Of a stretch of 64,000 bases of DNA, positions 46,556 through 54,612 are shown piece after piece (the stretch's first letter is position 1; each line of letters opens with the position of its first letter). Location of the stretch: the NCBI GenBank assembly GCA_004297725.1, contig SCUS01000148.1, forward strand, positions 1-64,000. The letters are read 5' to 3'. Both the position numbers and the translations under genes were made by a program. The notes under the pieces were generated by a model. The model was not told the DNA's origin. It saw only the letters and a list, made by a program, of their open reading frames with translations, and did no database searches. The stretch is from Myxococcaceae bacterium (GTDB taxonomy: Bacteria; Myxococcota_A; Polyangia; Polyangiales; Ga0077539).

Positions 46556-48975
46556 CCGCACGACGCGCCCTGCTGGTCGCCCTCTCGGCGGTGGCGGCCC
46601 CGTCCGTCGCCCGAGCGGTCGACCACGCGCCGCGGCTGGTGTCCGCTCCGGAGGTCTCGCTCCCCGACGACGACTCGCTCCCCTCCGGGGCCTCGGTGCG
46701 CCTCGAGTTCACCGTCAGCGCGGAGGGCCGCGTGCAGGACGTCGTGGTCCTCGAGGGCCTGCGCCCCGACCTCGACGCCGCCGTGCTCGAGGCCGCCTCG
46801 CGCATGGTCTTCGAGCCCGCCGAGCAGGGCGGCCGGGCGATGCCCGCGCGCATGCGCTTCCGCTTCCGGCTGAGGGCGCCTGCGCGCTCGGTGATCCCCC
46901 GCAACCCCTACGAGGGCGACACCGCCGACCTCGTCGTCACCCAGGGCGCCGCGCCCTCGGTCCCTGCGCCCACCACCACGGCTCCGGTGACCGCGCCGGT
47001 GACCGCTCCCGTCGCCGCTCCGTCGGGCGAGGCCGAGTCCGGCGAGGCCACGATCCGCACGCGCCGTCAGTCCGGCGCGGCCACGACCTTCAGCCTCCGC
47101 GGCGAGGAGCTCACCACCGTCCCCGGGACCCTCGGCGAGCCCACCCGCGTGGTCGCCTCGATGCCCGGCGTCGCTCGCACTCCCTTCGGCCTCGGGTTCT
47201 TCGTGGTGCGCGGCGCCTCCTTCGAGAACACCGGCTTCTTCATCGACGGCTTCCCCGTCCCGCTGCTCTATCACTTCGGCGCGGGCCCCGCGGTGATCTC
47301 CTCCCGCCTCGTCGGCCAGCTCGACTTCTTCCCCGGCGGCTATCCGCTCCAGTACGGGCGCTTCTCCGCCGGCGTGATCTCCCTCGAGACCAGGCCGCCG
47401 CCCAGCACGCGGCCCTTCCTGGAGTTCAGCGTCGACGTGCTGCGCGCGAGCGCCCTCGCGGTGGTGCCCTTCGACCAGGGCCGCGGCTCCATCGCCTTCG
47501 CGGTGCGCCGCAGCTACCTCGAGCTCATCGTCCCGCTCATCGTCGACGGCGTCTCGCTCCAGTACACCGACTACCAGATCCGCGCGGACTACCGCTTCAG
47601 CGCCCGCAGCAAGCTCTCCCTCTTCGCCTTCGGCTCCAACGACACCTTCTCCCGCGCGGCCGCCGCGGGCGTCGGGCAGACCGCCTCGGAGCAGCAGTCC
47701 GAGCTCGCGTACACCTTCCACCGCCTCATCGGCCGCTGGGACTACGGCCTCCCCGGCCGCGCGCAGCTCACCCTCGCCGGCACCGTCGGCGTCGACGACA
47801 CGGCCTTCACCAACCAGGTGCCCGGCCAGCAGGACCAGTCCTTCGCCTCCACGGGCTTCATCCTCGGGGAGCGCGCCACGCTGCGCGTCCCCACCGGCCA
47901 GCACCTCACCACCAGCGTGGGCTTCGACGCCCTCACCATCCTCTTCAACGCCGACCTGCGGGTGCCGCTGTTCAACAACATCGGCAGCGTGCCGCCGCCC
48001 GCCTTCGACCCGGTGGTGCTCGCGTTCAGCCCGCGCATCACCCAGCTCAGCATCGCCGGCTGGGTCGAGGAGGTGCTGCGCGCCGGGCCGGTGGAGTTCA
48101 CCGCCGGGCTGCGCATCGACCGGCTGAAGTACGCCTTCGTCGACACCACCGTGGTCGACCCCCGCGCGGTGCTGCGCGTGCGCCTCCACGAGCGCGTGGT
48201 GGCCAACCTCGCGTCGGGCTTCTTCCACCAGCAGCCGCCCTTCTTCAACCTCGTGCCCGGCGTGCAGAACCCGAGGCTGCGGCCGCAGCGCTCGTGGCAG
48301 ACCTCCGCGGGCGTCGAGCTCAACCTCCCGGGCAGCATCGAGACCCGCTTCACCGGCTACTTCTCCCGGATGTACCGGCTGATCCGCAACTCCAGCGACG
48401 TGATCTCCACCCCCGACGGGCCGCAGCGGGTGCCCATCGTCGACGACGGCGAGGGCCGCGCCTACGGCCTCGAGGTGCTCGTCCGCCGCCGCCTCGAGCG
48501 CGGCGTCTACGGCTGGGTCTCGTACACGCTCTCCCGAAGCGAGCGCTACGTCGGCGACGGCACCGTGGTGCCCTTCAACTTCGACCAGACGCACGTGCTC
48601 AACGTCGCGCTCTCCTGGGACATCAACTCCCGCTGGCGCGTCGGCGGGCGCTTCCAGCTCGCCTCCGGCGCCCCGCGGCGCCGCGTCGACGGAGCCTTCT
48701 ACGACGCCGACATCGACCGCCACCGCGCGCTCAACCCGCCGCGCGTCGACGACGGCTCGGACACCGAACGATTGCCCGTCTACCACCAGCTCGACGTGCG
48801 GGTGGACTACCGCTTCCGCTGGGGGCCGTGGCGCATGTCGGCCTACCTCGACGTGATCAACGTGTACTTCGCGCAGAACGTCGAGAACTGGCTCTACCAG
48901 TACGACTACGCGGCGCGCACCGCCTTCCCGGGGCTGCCCATCCTGCCGGCCCTCGGGCTCACGGGGGAATACTGA
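46546..48975 (+). CDS. TonB-dependent receptor with N-terminal TonB-like domain
   Basis: An 809-residue outer-membrane protein with a signal peptide (1-24). Residues about 30-110 look like a TonB C-terminal domain (SVRLEFTVSAEGRVQDVVV, ARMRFRFRLRAP), the part by which TonB normally contacts receptors. A Pro/Thr-rich linker, a plug (VASMPGVARTPFGLG, FFVVRGASFENTGFFIDG) and a 22-strand-type barrel ending in FPGLPILPALGLTGEY follow. The final residue is Tyr rather than Phe, still aromatic. The substrate is unknown. It overlaps its neighbours on both sides, so it is part of the SNF2-led operon. Confidence 0.92.
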   Translation: MDLTARRALLVALSAVAAPSVARAVDHAPRLVSAPEVSLPDDDSLPSGASVRLEFTVSAEGRVQDVVVLEGLRPDLDAAVLEAASRMVFEPAEQGGRAMPARMRFRFRLRAPARSVIPRNPYEGDTADLVVTQGAAPSVPAPTTTAPVTAPVTAPVAAPSGEAESGEATIRTRRQSGAATTFSLRGEELTTVPGTLGEPTRVVASMPGVARTPFGLGFFVVRGASFENTGFFIDGFPVPLLYHFGAGPAVISSRLVGQLDFFPGGYPLQYGRFSAGVISLETRPPPSTRPFLEFSVDVLRASALAVVPFDQGRGSIAFAVRRSYLELIVPLIVDGVSLQYTDYQIRADYRFSARSKLSLFAFGSNDTFSRAAAAGVGQTASEQQSELAYTFHRLIGRWDYGLPGRAQLTLAGTVGVDDTAFTNQVPGQQDQSFASTGFILGERATLRVPTGQHLTTSVGFDALTILFNADLRVPLFNNIGSVPPPAFDPVVLAFSPRITQLSIAGWVEEVLRAGPVEFTAGLRIDRLKYAFVDTTVVDPRAVLRVRLHERVVANLASGFFHQQPPFFNLVPGVQNPRLRPQRSWQTSAGVELNLPGSIETRFTGYFSRMYRLIRNSSDVISTPDGPQRVPIVDDGEGRAYGLEVLVRRRLERGVYGWVSYTLSRSERYVGDGTVVPFNFDQTHVLNVALSWDINSRWRVGGRFQLASGAPRRRVDGAFYDADIDRHRALNPPRVDDGSDTERLPVYHQLDVRVDYRFRWGPWRMSAYLDVINVYFAQNVENWLYQYDYAARTAFPGLPILPALGLTGEY

Positions 48976-49880
48976 TGCCCGTAAGCGTCACGCGCTGGGG
49001 GGCGCTGTGCACGGCGCTCGCGCTGGGGTGCATCGGCGACCTCGACCCGAAGGAGCTGGTGGTCTCGCCGCGCATCCTCGACATCGTGGCCGACCCCCCG
49101 GAGATCGCTCCGGGCGGCACGGTGCGGCTGCGCGCGGTCGTCGGAGGCGCCCGCGGCCCGGTGACCTACCGCTGGGTGGCGTGCACCGCCTCGGACCCCT
49201 TCAGCGGCATCGGGGGCTTCGGCACCGGGACCGGCGAGCAGGGCTGCACCGGCGACGCGGGCGTGCGCATCCCGCTGGGGAGCGGTCCCGAGGCGACGCT
49301 GACCATCCCGAGGGAGAGCGTCGACCTGGAGGCGATCGTGTCTCGCCTGGGCGAGCGGGCGCCGCGAGCGCTGGTGGAGCGCTTCATCCGCGACGTGGGG
49401 GTGATCGTCGGGATCGGGCTCACCGTCGAGGCCGACGGCCGCACGCTCAACGGGTACAAGCGCGTGGTGGTGTCGCTCAACCCGCGGCCCAACGCCAACC
49501 CGCCGCCGCCGAGGGTGCGGGTCAACACGCGCTGGGTGTCGGTGCCCTCGACCGGCGGTGAGGTGTGCGTCCCGGAGGAGGGGGAGGCGATCCGGGTGCC
49601 GCGCGCCCGCAACGTGACCCTCACCCCGGACCCCGCCGAGGCGTGGCTGGAGCGCTACACCGTGCTCACCACCGTGGGAGCCTTCGAGGAGCGCTCCGAG
49701 CAGGCGTTCTACTCGTGGTACGCGACCAACGGGGAGCTCGGCCGTGGGCTCACCCGCTCGCCCACGAGGGACAACGTGTGGCTGCCCTCCGACCACCCCG
49801 GGGCGCAGTCGCTCTGGTTCTTCATCCGTGACGGCCACGGGGGCACCAGCGGCTGCCGGCTCGACCTCACCGTGGAGTGA
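48975..49880 (+). CDS. Lipoprotein partner of the TonB receptor
   Basis: A 301-residue protein with a lipoprotein signal peptide (LCTALALGC). The mature part has Ig-like, beta-rich segments (PGGTVRLRAVVGGARGPVTYRW, a PKD/Ig-type pattern) and several Cys (CTAS, GCTGD, VCVPEE, GCRLD) that may form disulfides. It is joined to the receptor gene by a one-base TGATG overlap, so it is probably a surface or periplasmic accessory for that receptor. No enzyme motif is seen. Binding of the receptor's substrate is inference. Confidence 0.82.
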   Translation: MPVSVTRWGALCTALALGCIGDLDPKELVVSPRILDIVADPPEIAPGGTVRLRAVVGGARGPVTYRWVACTASDPFSGIGGFGTGTGEQGCTGDAGVRIPLGSGPEATLTIPRESVDLEAIVSRLGERAPRALVERFIRDVGVIVGIGLTVEADGRTLNGYKRVVVSLNPRPNANPPPPRVRVNTRWVSVPSTGGEVCVPEEGEAIRVPRARNVTLTPDPAEAWLERYTVLTTVGAFEERSEQAFYSWYATNGELGRGLTRSPTRDNVWLPSDHPGAQSLWFFIRDGHGGTSGCRLDLTVE

Positions 49881-49996
49881 CCTGCGCGAGGGAGGCGCTC
49901 CCGTTGACGGTCGGGGGCGCCGTGTGCGAAGGGACTCCGCTCCTTTGGTCGGGATTCGAAGCGAACACCGACCGGATAACCCTTCGGAGGTTCTCA

Positions 49997-51475
49997 GTGA
50001 AGACCAACTTGCGTGGAATGCTCGCGACGATGCTCGCGACCGGACTCCTGGCCGCTTGCAGCAGCGACGGCGGAAACAACCCCGGCACCGACGCCGGCGT
50101 CCCCACCGACATGGGCGTGACGACGGACATGGGCGGCACCGACGGCGGCGCTACCGACGCGCCGCGCACGGACGCTCCCCGCACCGACGCCCCGCGCGTC
50201 GACGCGGGCAACCCGGTGGCTGCCGCCTGTGGCGCGGCGACCGACCTGTCCACCCGCATGCCGGGCGCTGACGGCGCGATCCACGTGATGGGCGACAACA
50301 CCGACGGCGCCGCCGTGGAGATCGGCAACCTCGGCAGCATCGCCGAGGGCGGCTGCATCAACGCCGCGATGGGCGGCAAGGGCATGGTCCTCGTCTACCG
50401 CTACACGATGCGCACCGCCGGCACGCTCACCGTCAGCACCGCCAACGCGGGCACCGACGACGCGATGTTCGACACCGTCGTGGCGATCCTCCCGACCTGC
50501 ACCGCGGCCGCGACCCCCATCGCCTGCAACGACGACATCGGCACCTCCGCGGGCGCGACGCACCGCTACCACTCGCGCGTCACCTCGCGCGCCCTCACCA
50601 TGGGCCAGAGCGTCTTCATCGTCGTCGGCGGCTACGGCGCCTCCCCGAAGGAGGCCTCCACCGGCGCCTTCGAGATGACCGTGAGCGAGGCGCCCCCGAT
50701 CGCCATCGGCATGCCCTGCCCCGTGGGCGCGGTCTGCGCCACCGGCTCCATCTGCGTCGGCGCCTCCGGGATGAACTCCGGCGTCTGCACCGCCGACGGC
50801 ACCGCCCCCGGCGCCGCCTGCCGCACCGCCGCTCCCTTCTGCGACGGCGCCTTCTCCTGCTCCGTGGCCGCTCCGAGCATGGCCTCGCGCGGCATCTGCC
50901 GCCGCACCGCCGCCATCGGCGAGGCCTGCGGCCCCACCGCCACCTGCGCCAGCATGGGCTTCTGCCCCAACTTCCTGACGTCGGCCCCCTCGGGCTCCGA
51001 CGCGGGCGTGGCGGCGGACGCCGGCGCCCCGATGAACGCCCGCTACTGCACGCTCCCGAGCATGGAGTCCGAGCCCAACAACACCCCCGCCGCCCCGCAG
51101 GCGCCGGTCACCCAGACCACCATCTTCCGCGGCGCGATCACGCCCGGCACCGACGTGGACTGCTACTCCGTCACCGTCCCGGCGGGCGCCTCGCTCTTCG
51201 CCGAGACCACCGACGCCAACGGCACCTGCAACCTCGGCGAGGGTGAGGACACCGTCCTCCGCGCGTACCGCCAGGGCAGCGCGATGCCGATCGCCGAGAA
51301 CGACGACGTGGCCATGGGCACCCTCTGCTCGCGCCTCAACAGCGCCAGCACCCCGGCGCTCCTCCGCGTCGCCGCGGGCACCTACACCTTCTGCGTGTCG
51401 CCCTACGCCGAGATGGGCGCCGCGGGCACCCCGATCCCCGCCTACTACCTGACCATCGGCGTCACGGCTCCCTGA
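49997..51475 (+). CDS. Secreted lipoprotein with PPC-like C-terminal domain
   Basis: A 492-residue lipoprotein (lipobox LLAAC near residue 18). A spacer of Asp, Gly, Ala and Thr contains a repeated DAPRT unit (near-identical 12-bp repeats). Then come a beta-rich domain and a Cys-rich region (about 240-340, CPVGAVCATGSICVG, CRTAAPFCDG, CGPTATC), ending in a pre-peptidase C-terminal (PPC)-like domain (ESEPNNTP, DVDCYSVTVPAG). PPC domains are found in secreted proteases and other exoproteins but do not show activity alone. The GTG start has GGAGG about 9 nt upstream, unlike the leaderless-looking genes. Function unknown. Confidence 0.82.
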   Translation: MKTNLRGMLATMLATGLLAACSSDGGNNPGTDAGVPTDMGVTTDMGGTDGGATDAPRTDAPRTDAPRVDAGNPVAAACGAATDLSTRMPGADGAIHVMGDNTDGAAVEIGNLGSIAEGGCINAAMGGKGMVLVYRYTMRTAGTLTVSTANAGTDDAMFDTVVAILPTCTAAATPIACNDDIGTSAGATHRYHSRVTSRALTMGQSVFIVVGGYGASPKEASTGAFEMTVSEAPPIAIGMPCPVGAVCATGSICVGASGMNSGVCTADGTAPGAACRTAAPFCDGAFSCSVAAPSMASRGICRRTAAIGEACGPTATCASMGFCPNFLTSAPSGSDAGVAADAGAPMNARYCTLPSMESEPNNTPAAPQAPVTQTTIFRGAITPGTDVDCYSVTVPAGASLFAETTDANGTCNLGEGEDTVLRAYRQGSAMPIAENDDVAMGTLCSRLNSASTPALLRVAAGTYTFCVSPYAEMGAAGTPIPAYYLTIGVTAP

Positions 51476-51516
51476 GCGATCCCGCCAGAAACTCCCGGTC
51501 CCACGGGGTGAGCGCA

Positions 51517-51522
51517 TAGCGT
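51517..51522 (+). promoter_or_regulatory. -10-like element of the deacetylase gene
   Basis: TAGCGT ends 8 nt before the GTG at 51531, with no ribosome binding site, implying a leaderless mRNA. Confidence 0.35.
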
Positions 51523-51530
51523 CTCTCCCC

Positions 51531-52373
51531 GTGAGCGTCCCCCGCCTCGCCGCAGCCCTCCTCCTCTCGCTCCTCTCCGCCGCCGCCCCTTCGCAGGCGA
51601 CGCCCGTCGTGCGCGCTCGCCGCTCGCTGCTGGGCGGCCAGCACATCGACGGCCGCTGCCCGCCGCGCTTCCGCCGCTGCCTCGCGTTCACCTTCGACGA
51701 CGGGCCGGAGATCCGCACGACGCCGCGCCTGCTCGACATGCTCGACGCGCACCACGTCCGCGCGACCTTCTTCGTCGTGGGCCACCGCATCGACGGCGAG
51801 CAGCCCCACCACCGGGCGCAGCGAGGGCTGCTGCGGGAGATCGTCCGCCGCGGCCACCTGCTGGGCAACCACACCTATCACCACGTGGTGCTGGGCAACC
51901 TCCGGCCCTCGCAGATCGCCTTCGAGATCGACCGCACCGGCGACATCGTCGAGCGCACCACGGGCCGCCGCCCGGAGCTCATGCGCGCCCCCTTCGGGCT
52001 GCTGACCGCGCCGCGCAGCCTCGGCGCCGTCGCCGCGCGCAACCTCACCCCGGCCTACTGGATGATCGACACCCACGACTGGGAGGTCACCTCCGCGGAG
52101 GCCGTGCAGGACCGCTTCCGCCGGGAGCTCCTGGAGCACCCCTACGGGGGCGTGGTGCTGATGCACGACACCCGGCCGTGGAGCGTGCGGGCCTTCCCAC
52201 TCATCATGCAGGTGGTCGCGCGCCGCAACGCCGAGCTCGTGGCGCGGGGCGAGGCGCCCTTCGCGATCCTCAACCTCGACCAGTTCGTGACGCCGCGCGG
52301 AACCGAAGCGCTGCGCGGCGCGCCGCTCAACCTCCGCCGACCGAACGCCCGTCGCGGGGCGGCGAGGCGGTAG
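51531..52373 (+). CDS. Secreted polysaccharide deacetylase
   Basis: A 280-residue CE4/NodB-family enzyme with a signal peptide (LAAALLLSLLSAAAPSQA). The five motifs are clear: TFDDGPE with the catalytic base Asp, HTYHH (HxxxH zinc ligands), RAPFG, DTHDW and VVLMHD. It should remove acetyl groups from GlcNAc-type polymers such as peptidoglycan, chitin or exopolysaccharide in the periplasm or outside. The GTG start sits just behind a -10-like element. It is convergent with the TrkA-type gene. Confidence 0.93.
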   Translation: MSVPRLAAALLLSLLSAAAPSQATPVVRARRSLLGGQHIDGRCPPRFRRCLAFTFDDGPEIRTTPRLLDMLDAHHVRATFFVVGHRIDGEQPHHRAQRGLLREIVRRGHLLGNHTYHHVVLGNLRPSQIAFEIDRTGDIVERTTGRRPELMRAPFGLLTAPRSLGAVAARNLTPAYWMIDTHDWEVTSAEAVQDRFRRELLEHPYGGVVLMHDTRPWSVRAFPLIMQVVARRNAELVARGEAPFAILNLDQFVTPRGTEALRGAPLNLRRPNARRGAARR

Positions 52374-52383
52374 CGCGGGGGGA

Positions 52384-53064
52384 CTACTTCTTCACGGCCG
52401 GGGCGAGGAAGAACCCGATGGTCCTCGACAGGTCGGCGCGGGCGGAGACGATGAGGAGCTGGGTGCCTCGCTCGATGATGGTGGCGCCGCGCGGGGCCTT
52501 CACGGCCCCGTCCAGGGTCATGCCGGCGATGACGCACGAGCCCGGGAAGCCCGCGTCGACGGCGACCTCGCTCACCGCGCGCCCCACCACCGCGGCGTCC
52601 TCGGGCACCACGATCTCGATGGCGATGGACTCGCCCGCGCCCAGCACCATCGAGTGCCGCACGGCCTCGAACTCGATGGCCGTCGCGAGCGCTCCGACCA
52701 GCACCTCCGTCTCCGACAGGATCTGCTGGACCCCGGCGGCCAGGTAGACCGCCCGGTACTCCGGGTCGCGCATGCGCACCATCACCCGGGTGGCCCCGAG
52801 CAGCCGGGCGAGGGCGGCCACCGCGAGGTTGTCCGCGTCCCGGTGGAGCATCGCCAGGACCACGTCGGCCCGGCTCGGGTCCGCCTGCCGCAGGATGCCC
52901 ACGTCCGTCGCGTCGCCCTCCAGCGCCACGATGCCGTGCTGCTCGAAGGCCCGCCGCGCGATGAGCGGGTCGCGCTCGAGGATGGTCACGGACTGGCCCT
53001 GCCCCTGGAGGTACACCGCGAGGCTCAGCCCGCCACGCCCCGCGCCCGCGATCAGGATCCGCAT
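52384..53064 (-). CDS. TrkA-type RCK regulatory protein
   Basis: A 226-residue protein with a Rossmann NAD-binding RCK-N domain (MRILIAGAGRGGLSLAVYL, then ILERD) and an RCK-C domain (about 140-220) with VVPEDAAVVGRAVSEV. Such proteins gate K+ channels and some antiporters by binding NAD(H), ATP or cyclic nucleotides. It overlaps the CPA1 antiporter gene by one base (TGATG), so it probably regulates that transporter directly. There is no K+ channel gene next to it. Confidence 0.9.
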   Translation of the reverse strand: MRILIAGAGRGGLSLAVYLQGQGQSVTILERDPLIARRAFEQHGIVALEGDATDVGILRQADPSRADVVLAMLHRDADNLAVAALARLLGATRVMVRMRDPEYRAVYLAAGVQQILSETEVLVGALATAIEFEAVRHSMVLGAGESIAIEIVVPEDAAVVGRAVSEVAVDAGFPGSCVIAGMTLDGAVKAPRGATIIERGTQLLIVSARADLSRTIGFFLAPAVKK

Positions 53065-54602
53065 CAGACCTCCTCCGCCATCGGCGTCGCCTCGTGGGCG
53101 CCGATCTTGATGAGCCGCCGGTCGATCGCGGTGATCTCGCGCACCGCCGTCTCGCCCTCGATCAGCCCTCGCCGGGCGGCGTCCTCGAGGGCCACCTTCT
53201 GCGCCAGCAGCACGACCCCGTCGATGGTCGCGTCGTCCGTCGCGTCGGCCGCCGGGGTGCGCAGCGACGCCTCCGCCTCGATGACCTCGCGCTGGAAGCT
53301 CGCCCGGCGCTCGGCGTGGTCGCGCCGCGACAGGATGCCCGTCTCCAGCAGCCCGTCGAGCTCGGACTGCCCCCGTCGCGCGGCGATGAGGCGCGCCCTG
53401 GCGACGTCGAAGCGGTCGGTGCTGCGGGCGGCGATGCCTAGGGCGAAGAGCACCCGGCGGAAGGGGAGGGCCTGGGTGATGAGGGTCACGAAGGTGACGC
53501 CGAAGACGATGGTGATGAGCCGGGGGCGCAGCGGGAGGTCCGCCGGCAGGGCGAGCACGGCGGCCATGGAGAGGGCGCCCTTGATGTTGCCGAAGACCAT
53601 GGCGTGCTGCCATCGCAGCGGCACCACGTCGCGTCGGATGAAGCGCAGCAGCGCGAAGCAGCCGTACACCGCGATGGCGCGCCCGGCGTGCAGCGCGAGC
53701 ACCGCCAGCAGGATCGAGCGCGACTCGGAGACCAGCATCCGCGCGTCGATCTGCATCCCGACGAGGAGGAAGAGCAGGACGTTGATGCCGAAGCCGGCGA
53801 CCTCCCAGAACCCGTGGAGGGCGAGCACCCGGGAGGGCTCGAGGCCGCGGCGCGCGGCGCGCCCGACGGCGAGGCCCGCGACCACGACGGCGATGACCGG
53901 CGAGGCGTGGATGCGCTCGGCGGTGAGCGAGGTGGCGAAGACGAGCACCACCGAGCCGAGGACGCCGGTGAGGTGGTCGGGCGTGCGGCGGAGCACGGCG
54001 CCTCCCACCACGCCGAAGGCGGCGCCCACGGAGACGCCGCCGACGATGGCGAGCAGCAGCGAGCGGGCCGTGGCGGCGACGCCGAAGTGCCCCGTGGCCA
54101 GCGCCGCGCTCGTGATGCTCACCAGCACCAGGGCGGTGCCGTCGTTGAAGAGGCTCTCTCCCTCCATCACCGCGGCGAGGCGCTTCGGAACCCGGGTGCT
54201 GCGAAACGCGAGGAGCACGCTCACCGTGTCGGTGATGGCGAGCAGCGCGCCGAGGAGCAGCGCCGCGGAGAAGGGCAGTCCCAGCACGAAGGTGGCGACG
54301 GTGGCGGTGGCGACCAGGGAGATCGCGACGCCCGGGAGCGCGAGGGCGAGGATGGGGCGGGAGGCCTCGCGGAGGCTGTCGGCGTCGGCGAAGAGCGCCC
54401 CTTCGAAGACCAGCAGCGGGAGGAAGGCCACCAGCACCAGGTCGGAGCTCAGCTCGGCGTGAGGCAGCACGTCGGCGAAGACGAGCAGCAGCCCGACGGC
54501 CACGAGCGCGACGTTGTAGGGAGCCCCCAGGCGCTTCGAGCCGGTGGCGACGGCGGCGCCGATCGCGAGCACCAGGGTGAGGCTCTCGAGTTGCTCTCGC
54601 AC
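53064..54602 (-). CDS. CPA1-family Na+/H+ antiporter
   Basis: A 512-residue transporter with about 12 membrane helices and a 110-residue cytoplasmic tail. The CPA1 signatures are present: FLPLLVFEGALFADA, LLAITDTVSV (the site normally TDPV) and MEGESLFNDGTALV with the ion-binding Asn-Asp. VFGNIKGALSMAAVLALP is the helix 10 region. It should exchange Na+ or K+ for protons. The tail is helical and may bind the RCK protein encoded next. GTG start; 10 bp after the spermidine-synthase-like gene, so the three may form an operon. Confidence 0.92.
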   Translation of the reverse strand: MREQLESLTLVLAIGAAVATGSKRLGAPYNVALVAVGLLLVFADVLPHAELSSDLVLVAFLPLLVFEGALFADADSLREASRPILALALPGVAISLVATATVATFVLGLPFSAALLLGALLAITDTVSVLLAFRSTRVPKRLAAVMEGESLFNDGTALVLVSITSAALATGHFGVAATARSLLLAIVGGVSVGAAFGVVGGAVLRRTPDHLTGVLGSVVLVFATSLTAERIHASPVIAVVVAGLAVGRAARRGLEPSRVLALHGFWEVAGFGINVLLFLLVGMQIDARMLVSESRSILLAVLALHAGRAIAVYGCFALLRFIRRDVVPLRWQHAMVFGNIKGALSMAAVLALPADLPLRPRLITIVFGVTFVTLITQALPFRRVLFALGIAARSTDRFDVARARLIAARRGQSELDGLLETGILSRRDHAERRASFQREVIEAEASLRTPAADATDDATIDGVVLLAQKVALEDAARRGLIEGETAVREITAIDRRLIKIGAHEATPMAEEV

Positions 54603-54612
54603 GGCCGCGACC

